From assembly GCA_036501845.1 (NCBI GenBank), contig DASXZO010000145.1, positions 1 through 9,863 on the forward strand: 9,863 nt of DNA, given 5' to 3'. The position numbers were made by a program, and so were the translations under genes. Source of the stretch: JBBREP01 sp036501845. Its GTDB lineage: Bacteria > Actinomycetota > Acidimicrobiia > IMCC26256 > PALSA-610. Below the pieces are notes generated by a model, which saw nothing but the letters and a program-made list of their open reading frames with translations, had not been told where the DNA came from and searched no databases. Below, piece by piece: positions 1-6,012 of this stretch; positions within the stretch are counted from its first letter, which is position 1, and the number at the start of each line of letters is the position of its first letter.

Positions 1-1
1 T

Positions 2-364
2 CCTGGATATCGCGCGCCCCAGACCACGGTGGCGCCGGCGGCGCGCGTGGCGTTCGCGCTCGCGGGAGTGGTGCGCGACGCCTGGGATCGCGGCGAGATC
101 ACGGGCACGCTCGATGACGACGCCGTCCTCGACGAAGCGAGCGTTGGCGAATCGGTCGCGGCCGATGCGCGGCGCGTGGCCGCAGCACTCGAGCTGCAGG
201 CGCCCATCGGCGTGGTCGCGCGCATGCTCATCGCGTGGACGCAACTCTTCGGCATGTTGAGCTTCTCGCTGTTCGGGCACCTCGTCGGCTCGGTGGACGA
301 CACCGCGGCGTTCTTCGACCACGCGAGCCTGGCGATGGCCCGCTACGTCGGCATCGGTGCCTGA
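2..364 (+). CDS. TetR/AcrR family transcriptional regulator, C-terminal part (5' truncated by window edge)
   Basis: The reading frame is open from the first bases and ends in TGA at 362-364. The first visible residues, PGYRAPQTTVAPAARVA, run straight into the rest, so the GTG at position 29 is an internal codon and not the start. The visible stretch is all-helical. It resembles the ligand-binding C-terminal domain of TetR regulators of the WHG type (TetR_C_13): a GY.AP segment, a middle helix with AWTQLFGMLSFSLFGHL, and a final helix ending at the C-terminus. The DNA-binding N-terminal domain lies upstream of the window. Family knowledge suggests a ligand-responsive dimeric repressor, but its target cannot be told from here. 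The stop is only 4 bases from the stop of the convergent methyltransferase gene. Confidence 0.75.
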   Translation, partial: PGYRAPQTTVAPAARVAFALAGVVRDAWDRGEITGTLDDDAVLDEASVGESVAADARRVAAALELQAPIGVVARMLIAWTQLFGMLSFSLFGHLVGSVDDTAAFFDHASLAMARYVGIGA

Positions 365-368
365 CGCT

Positions 369-1205
369 TCACCCCTCGCACAGCACCTCGCCGTGCACCA
401 CGGTGAACCAGGCGTCGGGGTGTTCGGCCCAGCGGCGCCACGCCCGCCCCATCTCGTCGAGCTCGCCTCGGTCGGCCAAGCCACGGGCAAGCGCCTGATC
501 GGCGAGGGCGGTGCCGGTGATGCGCTCGGCCCACAGGTCGCCCCACCAGGCGCGGTCGGCCGGAGTGGCGAAGCACCACACACTCGCCGACGGCACCACC
601 TCGGCGAAGCCCGCAGCATGCGCCCAGGCGAGCACGTAGCGCCCGGCGTCGGGCTCACCGCCGTTCGCGCGCGCCGCGCGCGAGTACACATCGAGCCACT
701 GGTCGAGTGCGGGATCGGCCGGATACCAAGTCATCGCGCCGTAGTCGCTGTCGCGCGCGGCAACCACACCGCCCGGTGCGCACGCACGCCGCATTGCCTG
801 GAGCGCGCCCACGGGGTCGGCGAGATGCTGTAACACCTGGTGCGCATGCACCAGGTCGAAGGAACCCGGCGGCTCGTCGAGCGCGAAGAGATCACCGGCC
901 GCGAACTCCACGTTGGCAGCAGCCGAAGCAGTGGCGGCGGCGCTGGTGGCCTCGGCGATCACCGACGCACTGGCGTCGATGCCCATGACCCGACCGGGAG
1001 CCACGCGGCGCGCGATGTCGAGCGTGATCGTTCCCGGGCCACAACCCACGTCGAGCACCGACGCGCCGGGGGTGAGCCGGTCACGAAGGTACGCGGCCGA
1101 GTTGTCGACGGTGCGCCAGCGGTGCGATCGCAGCACGGCGTCATGGTGGCCGTGCGTGTACGGGTTGGCGGCGTTCTCGTTGTCGATGTGCGGGTCAGCG
1201 TTCAT
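369..1205 (-). CDS. Class I SAM-dependent methyltransferase (UbiE-like Rossmann fold)
   Basis: This 278-residue cytoplasmic protein has the classical SAM-binding signature. Motif I, VLDVGCGPGTIT, lies at about residues 50-61. The acidic residue D77 in MGIDAS would contact the ribose of SAM. A GDLFAL segment follows at about 104, and HQVLQHLADP at about 122-131 is the usual post-II region of UbiE/Methyltransf_11 proteins. The C-terminal 120 residues (WYPADPALDQW, then AWAHAAGF) form the substrate side and give no clear substrate. The ATG start is supported by a GAGGTGA ribosome-binding site 6 bases upstream. The gene lies 11 bases after the DUF1697 gene, so the two are probably co-transcribed. 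Small-molecule methylation is the safe call; a quinone or lipid substrate would be a guess. Confidence 0.9.
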   Translation of the reverse strand: MNADPHIDNENAANPYTHGHHDAVLRSHRWRTVDNSAAYLRDRLTPGASVLDVGCGPGTITLDIARRVAPGRVMGIDASASVIAEATSAAATASAAANVEFAAGDLFALDEPPGSFDLVHAHQVLQHLADPVGALQAMRRACAPGGVVAARDSDYGAMTWYPADPALDQWLDVYSRAARANGGEPDAGRYVLAWAHAAGFAEVVPSASVWCFATPADRAWWGDLWAERITGTALADQALARGLADRGELDEMGRAWRRWAEHPDAWFTVVHGEVLCEG

Positions 1206-1211
1206 GGTTGG

Positions 1212-1218
1212 TCACCTC
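1212..1218 (-). promoter_or_regulatory. Ribosome-binding site of the methyltransferase, overlapping the upstream stop codon
   Basis: The minus strand reads GAGGTGA, then 6 bases, then ATG at 1205. The last bases of this site are shared with the TGA stop of the DUF1697 gene (1217-1219). Ribosomes ending the first gene would be placed to start the second. This is among the clearest Shine-Dalgarno sites in the window and fixes the methyltransferase start. Confidence 0.75.
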
Positions 1219-1756
1219 ATCGTGAGGCGGTGAGCTCCACGAGCTTGCCGACGGTTCGCCAGTTGCGGCCGGTGCAGCGCACGCCGAGCTTGCGTTCGAA
1301 GAAGCTGTTCGTGAGCTTCGACCGCCCGTAGCCGTTCGGACAGTACAGATAGATCTCGCGTCCGGCGACGGTAAATAGGTCGGGCGCGTGCTGCTCACCG
1401 TCGACACCGCGTGCGGTGGCGGGTTTCGGTGCCGCGTCCAAGAACATCACGAGCAGCCGGGCCGGATCGGCGCCCGTCGCCGCATACGGATTCGCCTTCA
1501 GCAGCCCGGTGAGCTCACCGTGGCTGCGCAGCATCACCGGCACGTCGAGCCCGAACCGCTCGGCGATGCCGTCCTCGATCGTGCGCTGCACTCCACGCTC
1601 GCTTCTCGAACCACTCGTGAGCACGATGTTGCCGCTCTGCACGTACGACTGCACGTCGGTGAATCCGAGATCGGCGCACAGTGCGCGCAGCTCGGCCATG
1701 GCGAGCGACCGGCCGCCGACATTCACGGCCCGCAAGAGCGCGGCATAGGTGGGCAT
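1217..1756 (-). CDS. DUF1697 family protein
   Basis: The start MPTYAALLRAVNVGG is the hallmark N-terminus of DUF1697, normally written as ALLRGINVGG. Further family signatures are the YVQSGNIVLTS segment at residues 38-48, and a C-terminal block with YGRSKLTNSFFERKLG (about 143-158) and TGRNWRTVGKLVEL (162-175). The length of 179 residues is normal for the family. The frame stays open upstream to 2044, but only the ATG at 1754-1756 puts the family signature at the N-terminus, so I start there. No good Shine-Dalgarno precedes it. The family is widespread in actinobacteria and its biochemical function is not established. It is first in a likely two-gene operon with the methyltransferase and diverges from the hydrolase gene. 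Confidence 0.9.
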   Translation of the reverse strand: MPTYAALLRAVNVGGRSLAMAELRALCADLGFTDVQSYVQSGNIVLTSGSRSERGVQRTIEDGIAERFGLDVPVMLRSHGELTGLLKANPYAATGADPARLLVMFLDAAPKPATARGVDGEQHAPDLFTVAGREIYLYCPNGYGRSKLTNSFFERKLGVRCTGRNWRTVGKLVELTASR

Positions 1757-1865
1757 CGCGGCACGCTGCCACGGGTGGCGACGGCCCGCCAAGCTCAGGC
1801 GCCGGCGCGCTTGATGCACCCCGTCGATCGATGCGACGCTCGTGGGTATGCCATGGAGTCCAGAG
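1757..1865. promoter_or_regulatory. Divergent intergenic region between DUF1697 and the alpha/beta hydrolase
   Basis: This gap of about 109 bases must hold promoters for both directions, although I could not pick a convincing -35/-10 pair on either strand. It contains an inverted repeat, CGTCG at 1822-1826 and CGACG at 1834-1838, around a 7-base centre. This could be an operator or chance in GC-rich DNA. The GTG at 1842 and ATG at 1848 are in frame with the hydrolase, so the gap may be shorter than shown. Confidence 0.35.
1854..1857 (+). promoter_or_regulatory. Shine-Dalgarno GGAG deciding the hydrolase start
   Basis: GGAG lies 8 bases before the ATG at 1866. The alternative in-frame starts GTG 1842 and ATG 1848 have no purine-rich site in front of them. 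I therefore prefer 1866, with moderate certainty. Confidence 0.45.
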
Positions 1866-2600
1866 ATGCTGCACGTCGACGGGCCGTACGGAGTGATCCC
1901 GGCCAGCTTGTTCGTGTCACGCGATGCCGAGGCCGGCGCGCCACTCATTCTCCTCGGGCACGGCGCGCATACCTCGAAGGACGACGTGACCATGCAGGCG
2001 CTCTCCCGCGCACTCGCGCGGGGCGTGGGCGCGGCCGTGGCCACGCTGGACTGCCCGGGTCACGGTGAGCGCCGGCCGCCTGGTCTCGACGAGCGCGGGT
2101 TCAACGCGCTGGTGCAGGCGAACATGACCGACCCCGCGGTGTTCGACCAGCTCGCCACCGAATGGCCGTTGGTCGCGGCCGCGGCGCGTGCGCAGGACGA
2201 GCGTGTGACCGGTCCCACCGCGTACGCGGGCTTCTCGATGGGCAGCATCTTCGGCTTCGGCATCGTGCCGCGCCTCGACGACGTGCACGTCGTGCTGCTC
2301 GCGGTAGGTGGGTTGCTCGACGAGAGGGCACACGATCCGGGAGGCGATCCGGAGATGGCGGCGCGCAATGTGGCTCGCAACCGGATGATCCGCGATGGTG
2401 CCGCACGCTTCGGCGACCGGCAGGTGCTGATGACGAACATGACGCACGACGAGCACTTTCCCATCGCCGGCGCCCTCGAGGTGTTCGGTCTGCTTCCCGG
2501 GCCGAAGCGCATGGGCGTGTGGGAAGGCACACACGAGCAACTCACCGCCGAGTCGATGACGATGGCGATCGACTTCTTCAACAAGCAACTCCGATCCTGA
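1866..2600 (+). CDS. Alpha/beta hydrolase fold protein
   Basis: Counting from ATG 1866, this 244-residue protein has the order of an alpha/beta hydrolase. LILLGHGAH at about 28-36 is the HG oxyanion region. A strand with TLDCPGHGERRPP follows, typical of dienelactone-hydrolase or acetyl-xylan-esterase-like members. The nucleophile elbow is GFSMGS with Ser124. NMTHDEHFP (about 191-199) probably carries the catalytic Asp (D195), and WEGTHE supplies the catalytic His (H223). There is no signal peptide, so it is cytoplasmic. It should cleave an ester, amide or similar bond; the substrate is unknown. The AlkB-like gene follows 30 bases downstream on the same strand, suggesting co-transcription. 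Start codons at 1842 (GTG) and 1848 (ATG) are possible alternatives. Confidence 0.88.
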   Translation: MLHVDGPYGVIPASLFVSRDAEAGAPLILLGHGAHTSKDDVTMQALSRALARGVGAAVATLDCPGHGERRPPGLDERGFNALVQANMTDPAVFDQLATEWPLVAAAARAQDERVTGPTAYAGFSMGSIFGFGIVPRLDDVHVVLLAVGGLLDERAHDPGGDPEMAARNVARNRMIRDGAARFGDRQVLMTNMTHDEHFPIAGALEVFGLLPGPKRMGVWEGTHEQLTAESMTMAIDFFNKQLRS

Positions 2601-2630
2601 GTCGACGCCACGCGCGCGATCATCGACGGC

Positions 2631-3320
2631 ATGGAGCTGGCGATCGATCGCGACGCCGCCGTAGTGCGCACCGAGCTCGACGCCAGGTCGTGGGTGGATC
2701 TCTGCACCGGCTTCGTGCCGAACGCCGACGAGCAGTTCCGCGCCATCCACGGCGGCACGGCATGGCTCCAGAACGAGGTGTTGCGCTACGACCGTTACGT
2801 ACCCGAGCAGCGGCTCGGTGCGGGTCTGCGCGCCGATGCCGATCCTCTGCTGCGCCAAGCGGGTATGCACTTGCAATCGCGTTACGGGGTGCCGTTCACG
2901 GGCGTGGGCGCGTTGCTCTATCGCAACGGCGACGACTTCCAGGGGCTGCACAGCGACCGCGAGATGCGCTGGCTCGACGACACGCGTGTGGCGATCGTGG
3001 TACTCGGCGCTCGGCGCCCATTCGTGATCCGTGGGCGCGGCTCGCGCGCCGACGCGATCGAGCGTGTACCTGCAGGGAGTGCTGCCGGCGACGTGGTGCT
3101 GCGGCCGGGCAAGGGCGACCTACTCGTGATGGGCGGCGCGTGCCAGCGCGACTGGCTGCACGGCGTACCCAAGTCGCCTGGAACCGGCGCGGGCCGTATC
3201 TCGCTCACCTGGCGCTGGACCAGCCGCCGGGGCCGCCCCGACACCAACCCCACCTACTACGACGGTCGCCACTACGCCGATATGCCCCGCAAACAAAGCA
3301 CCCGCTTGCGGAAGGCGTGA
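2631..3320 (+). CDS. AlkB-like Fe(II)/2-oxoglutarate-dependent dioxygenase
   Basis: This 229-residue protein keeps the AlkB active site in order. LLYRNGDDFQGLHSDREM at 95-112 carries the HxD iron ligands H107 and D109, with the Y97/N99 pair expected before them. The distal iron ligand is H177 in DWLHGVPK. RISLTWR at 189-195 gives the two arginines, six apart, that correspond to R204 and R210 of E. coli AlkB and bind 2-oxoglutarate. Known relatives oxidatively demethylate alkylated nucleic acid bases, so repair or RNA demethylation is the likely role. Some AlkB-like proteins act on other substrates. The ATG at 2631 has no clear Shine-Dalgarno; it lies 30 bases after the hydrolase stop. The basic tail KQSTRLRKA could help nucleic-acid binding (inference). 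Confidence 0.88.
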   Translation: MELAIDRDAAVVRTELDARSWVDLCTGFVPNADEQFRAIHGGTAWLQNEVLRYDRYVPEQRLGAGLRADADPLLRQAGMHLQSRYGVPFTGVGALLYRNGDDFQGLHSDREMRWLDDTRVAIVVLGARRPFVIRGRGSRADAIERVPAGSAAGDVVLRPGKGDLLVMGGACQRDWLHGVPKSPGTGAGRISLTWRWTSRRGRPDTNPTYYDGRHYADMPRKQSTRLRKA

Positions 3321-3322
3321 GA

Positions 3323-3328
3323 TAGTGT
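3323..3328 (+). promoter_or_regulatory. Putative -10 element of the SRPBCC-TetR operon
   Basis: TAGTGT fits the actinobacterial TAnnnT pattern and lies 12 bases before the ATG at 3341. Transcription would begin about 6 bases before the start codon, giving an almost leaderless mRNA, which suits the lack of a ribosome-binding site. I see no good -35 hexamer at the right distance. The element overlaps the end of the AlkB-like gene region by only a few bases. Confidence 0.4.
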
Positions 3329-3341
3329 ACCATTTGGTACA
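3326..3341. promoter_or_regulatory. Palindromic operator, probably for the downstream TetR regulator
   Basis: TGTACCA-TT-TGGTACA is a perfect 7-base inverted repeat with a 2-base centre. It sits between the putative -10 hexamer and the SRPBCC start codon, whose A is its last base. Bound protein here would block RNA polymerase. The AT-richer palindrome stands out in a strongly GC-rich setting, and its size and symmetry fit TetR dimers. The TetR gene of the same operon is the obvious candidate, giving negative autoregulation (inference). Confidence 0.65.
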
Positions 3342-3778
3342 TGACACTTTCGTATCACGACGAGATCGAAATCGACGCGAGCGCCGACGACGTGTGGGCC
3401 GTGTACAGCGACGTCGAGCACTGGGCCGACTGGACCGCGTCGGTCGCCGAAGTGCGCTTCGTCGACGGCGACCACGTGGCGATGGGCGCACGCGTACACA
3501 TCCGCCAGCCGAAGCTGCGTCCGGGGGTGTGGACCGTGACCGCCGTGGAGCCCGCACGCTCGTGGACCTGGCACACCCGGCTGCCCGGCATGCACACCAC
3601 CGGCATTCACACCGTCGAGCCGCTTGGAACGCACGGCGCACGCGTACACCAGACGATCGAGCACCGCGGCCCGCTCGGAGCGATCTTCGGTCGCCTCTAC
3701 GGACGCCTCACACGTTCGTACCTCGCGATGGAAGCCAACGGTCTCAAGCAACGCTGCGAAGCGCACGCACGCACATGA
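3341..3778 (+). CDS. SRPBCC family protein (polyketide cyclase/dehydrase-like, START-type fold)
   Basis: This 145-residue protein opens with HDEIEIDASADDVWAVYSDVEHWADW, the standard first strand and helix of SRPBCC proteins (compare I.ApaevVW.v.sD...wp.W). Alternating strands follow, including GARVHIRQPKLRPGVWTVTAVEP, then WTWHTRLPGMHTTGIHTVEP. The long C-terminal helix (LGAIFGRLYGRLTRSYLAMEANGLKQRCE) closes the hydrophobic pocket. Members bind or transform lipid-like or aromatic ligands; no specific ligand can be read here. The ATG at 3341 lies just downstream of a -10-like element and within the last base of a palindromic operator. The gene overlaps the TetR gene by four bases (ATGA), so the two are translationally coupled and probably share a ligand or purpose. 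Confidence 0.88.
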   Translation: MTLSYHDEIEIDASADDVWAVYSDVEHWADWTASVAEVRFVDGDHVAMGARVHIRQPKLRPGVWTVTAVEPARSWTWHTRLPGMHTTGIHTVEPLGTHGARVHQTIEHRGPLGAIFGRLYGRLTRSYLAMEANGLKQRCEAHART

Positions 3779-4314
3779 CCTCCACCGAAACAACCTCGAC
3801 CACAACGGGGCCGCGTGCTGCGTTGCTCGAAGCGGTGATCGACTCGATCGCGCGCCATGGTCTCGGCTCGCGATCACTGCGCGACATCGCCGGCGACGCG
3901 GGCACCAGTCATCGCATGCTGATCCACCACTTCGGTTCGCGCGACGGTCTTCTCGTTGCGATTGTGTCCGAGGTGGAAGCGCGCCAGCGTGCGCTGCTCA
4001 TCGAGCGACCGGCCGACGAGGTCACGGCACTGGCCACCATATGGAAGGAGCTCGCGGCCTCGTCGATGTGGCCCTTCGAGCGGTTGTTCTTCGAGTGCTA
4101 CGCGCGCGGCGCGCACGGCGAGGAGCCGTTCAACCGTCTGATACCCGCGCTCGTCGACGACTGGCTCGCCACGTTCCCGCACGGCCACGCGCGCGCGCGA
4201 GCGCGCCTCGCGCTGGCGGTGATCCGTGGCCTCCTGCTCGACCTCGTCGCAACCGGTGATCGTCGCGGTGTCGACCGCGCGATGCAGGAGTTTCTGCAGT
4301 TGCTCCGAACCTGA
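3775..4314 (+). CDS. TetR/AcrR family transcriptional regulator
   Basis: This 179-residue regulator begins at an ATG that overlaps the TGA of the SRPBCC gene. The frame is open further upstream, but that part is out-of-frame shadow of the SRPBCC gene. After a Ser/Thr-rich start, residues 13-62 form the TetR DNA-binding domain: AALLEAVIDSIARHGL, then SLRDIAGDAGTSHRMLIHHF, with the helix-turn-helix at about 34-53 and the conserved HHFGSRDGLL end. The remaining helical part is the ligand-binding and dimer domain, without a subfamily signature I recognise. It would act as a dimeric repressor released by a small ligand. The 16-bp palindrome before the operon is its likely site, so it probably controls itself and the SRPBCC protein, which may bind or process the same ligand. 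Confidence 0.88.
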   Translation: MTSTETTSTTTGPRAALLEAVIDSIARHGLGSRSLRDIAGDAGTSHRMLIHHFGSRDGLLVAIVSEVEARQRALLIERPADEVTALATIWKELAASSMWPFERLFFECYARGAHGEEPFNRLIPALVDDWLATFPHGHARARARLALAVIRGLLLDLVATGDRRGVDRAMQEFLQLLRT

Positions 4315-4348
4315 GACTGCGTCGCACCAGGTCAGACGGGAATGCCTT

Positions 4349-4355
4349 GGTGAGG
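4349..4355 (+). promoter_or_regulatory. Ribosome-binding site of the GH25-like secreted protein
   Basis: GGTGAGG lies 4 bases before the ATG at 4360. It supports that start over the in-frame ATG at 4384, which would cut into the positively charged N-region of the signal peptide. The 45-base gap after the TetR gene (4315-4359) shows no terminator-like hairpin, so some read-through from the SRPBCC-TetR operon is possible. Confidence 0.5.
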
Positions 4356-4359
4356 CGCG

Positions 4360-5976
4360 ATGCGTGCGCGAACGTGGCAACGGATGGCGCACGCCGCACC
4401 CCGTCAAACCGCAATCTTTGCGACGCTCGCGGTGCTGGCATCAGTGACCGGTGTCGTGGCAACTGCCGCAACAGCCGGTGCGATGCCGGCACGCGATCCG
4501 TCACCCGCGCATCGCGAAGCCATCACGCTGCCGCGACCCACGACCGCAACGCCGGAATCGATCGCGACACGACCCGGCTACCGGATTGCCGGCGCCGACG
4601 GCAACGTGTACGCGTTCGGTGCCTCGTACGCGGGATCCGAAGCCGGCATCCCACTCCATGCCGCGGTTGTGGGCACGGCGTCCACTCCCAACTCCGGGTA
4701 CTGGCTCGCGGCGCGCGACGGCGGTGTCGCCAGCTTCGGCGACGCGCACTTCTACGGCTCGATGGGCAACAAGCCGCTGTGGCAACCGATCGTCGGGATG
4801 GCCGCGACGCCCGACGGGAAGGGCTACTGGCTCGTCGCGTCCGACGGCGGCATCTTCAGCTTCGGCGACGCCAAATTCCACGGCTCCACCGGCGGCAAGC
4901 ACCTGTGGGCACCGATCGTGGGCATGGCATCCACGGCGTCGGGCAACGGCTACTGGCTCGTGGCATCCGACGGCGGCATCTTCAGCTTCGGCGACGCCAA
5001 ATTCCACGGCTCCACCGGCGGCATCCACCTCTGGAAGCCGATCGTGGGCATGGCATCCACCGCGTCGGGCAACGGCTACTGGCTCGCGGCATCCGACGGC
5101 GGCATCTTCAGTTTCGGCGACGCGCGCTTCCATGGTTCGGCCGGCGGCCTGCCACTGCGCGCGCCGGTCACCGCCATGGCCGCCACACCAACGGGCAACG
5201 GTTACTGGCTCGTGGGCGCCGACGGCGGCATCTTCACGTACGGCGACGCGCCGTACAACGGCTCGGCGTTCGGGCACCTCGACGGCTGGCCGGTGGTGGG
5301 CTTGGGGGTGCAGCGAGTGGGCGCGCCGTACGAGGGGGGAGCCACGGGCTACGACATCTCGTGGCCGCAGTGTGGCGGCCCGCTGCCGCCCGCACCGCAC
5401 GCGGTGAGCATCGTCGGGCTCAACGATGGCCGCATGTTCACGAACAATCCGTGCCTCTCCAGCGAGATGACGTGGGCCGGCGGCGCGCTCTCGATCTATG
5501 TGAACACCTCAGGGTTGCCGAGCGACAACACGAGTGGCGTGCACGGAGTGCACACCTGCGCGGTGTCGGATCTGTCGTGCCGGTCGTACAACTGGGGCCG
5601 GTCTGCGGCCACGTTCGACAACACGGCCGCGCAACAGGCCAACTCGCACGCGTCGACGTGGTGGCTCGACGTGGAGACCACGAACTCGTGGAACGCGAGC
5701 ACGGCCGCCAACGCGCAGGTGATCCAAGGTCTCATCGACGGGCTGCGCGCCGACGGCTTCATCGTCGGGATCTACTCCACGTCGTATCAGTTCGGGGTGA
5801 TCGCCGGCAGTAACTACACGCCGCGTGTGCCGCTGTGGATTCCCACCGGAACGATGAACGAGAACGACGCTCCCGGGTTCTGCTCGAACAGCCACACCTT
5901 CGGCGGCGGGGTCACGTGGCTCACCCAGTGGTGGAGCCCCACCTACGACCACGATTACGCCTGCCCGCGGCACTGA
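4360..5976 (+). CDS. Secreted repeat protein with C-terminal GH25-like (putative muramidase) domain
   Basis: This 538-residue protein starts with a signal peptide: basic residues (R2, R4, R8, R15), a hydrophobic core at about 18-40, and a likely cut near TAGA-MP. A Pro/Thr-rich linker follows. Six tandem repeats of about 42 residues (73-318) come next, with consensus GYWLVASDGGIFSFGDA and a PIVGMA segment. Their period suggests propeller blades (inference). The C-terminal domain begins GYDISWPQC (D332) and has WWLDVETTNSW (D437, E439). This D-I-S and D-x-E layout recalls the active site of GH25 lysozymes, although the domain differs from classical members. Six cysteines outside the repeats (for example in WPQC, NPC and HTC) suggest disulfides in an exported protein. 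A cell-wall role, with the repeats as an adhesion or positioning module, is plausible. Catalysis is unproven. Confidence 0.82.
   Translation: MRARTWQRMAHAAPRQTAIFATLAVLASVTGVVATAATAGAMPARDPSPAHREAITLPRPTTATPESIATRPGYRIAGADGNVYAFGASYAGSEAGIPLHAAVVGTASTPNSGYWLAARDGGVASFGDAHFYGSMGNKPLWQPIVGMAATPDGKGYWLVASDGGIFSFGDAKFHGSTGGKHLWAPIVGMASTASGNGYWLVASDGGIFSFGDAKFHGSTGGIHLWKPIVGMASTASGNGYWLAASDGGIFSFGDARFHGSAGGLPLRAPVTAMAATPTGNGYWLVGADGGIFTYGDAPYNGSAFGHLDGWPVVGLGVQRVGAPYEGGATGYDISWPQCGGPLPPAPHAVSIVGLNDGRMFTNNPCLSSEMTWAGGALSIYVNTSGLPSDNTSGVHGVHTCAVSDLSCRSYNWGRSAATFDNTAAQQANSHASTWWLDVETTNSWNASTAANAQVIQGLIDGLRADGFIVGIYSTSYQFGVIAGSNYTPRVPLWIPTGTMNENDAPGFCSNSHTFGGGVTWLTQWWSPTYDHDYACPRH
4576..5313 (+). repeat. 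Six tandem in-frame repeats of about 126 bp (42 residues)
   Basis: The unit begins with codons for GYW or GYR at 4576, 4696, 4822, 4948, 5074 and 5200. The first unit is 120 bases and degenerate (GYRIAGADGNVYAFG), the next four steps are exactly 126 bases, and the last is cut short as the GH25-like domain begins. Units three and four (4822 and 4948) are nearly identical at DNA level, with differences in only a few codons. They include the same low-GC lysine codon AAA in GDAKFHG. This points to recent unit duplication or gene conversion. Confidence 0.9.
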
Positions 5977-6012
5977 GCGATACACAGTCGCGTCGCGCCC
6001 GTCCGCGTCGCG

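Noticed and set aside
665..683. Near-perfect TCGCGCGCG/CGCGCGCGA palindrome inside the methyltransferase gene
   Set aside because: It encodes an Ala/Arg run in a CG-rich gene; such alternating CG palindromes arise by chance here.
1917..2951. Long minus-strand frame opposite the hydrolase and AlkB-like genes
   Set aside because: His/Arg-rich antisense shadow caused by high GC; the plus-strand proteins have complete family motifs.
4188..4206. Alternating CG tract at the end of the TetR gene
   Set aside because: It is explained by Ala/Arg codons (HARARARLAL); no independent sign of function.
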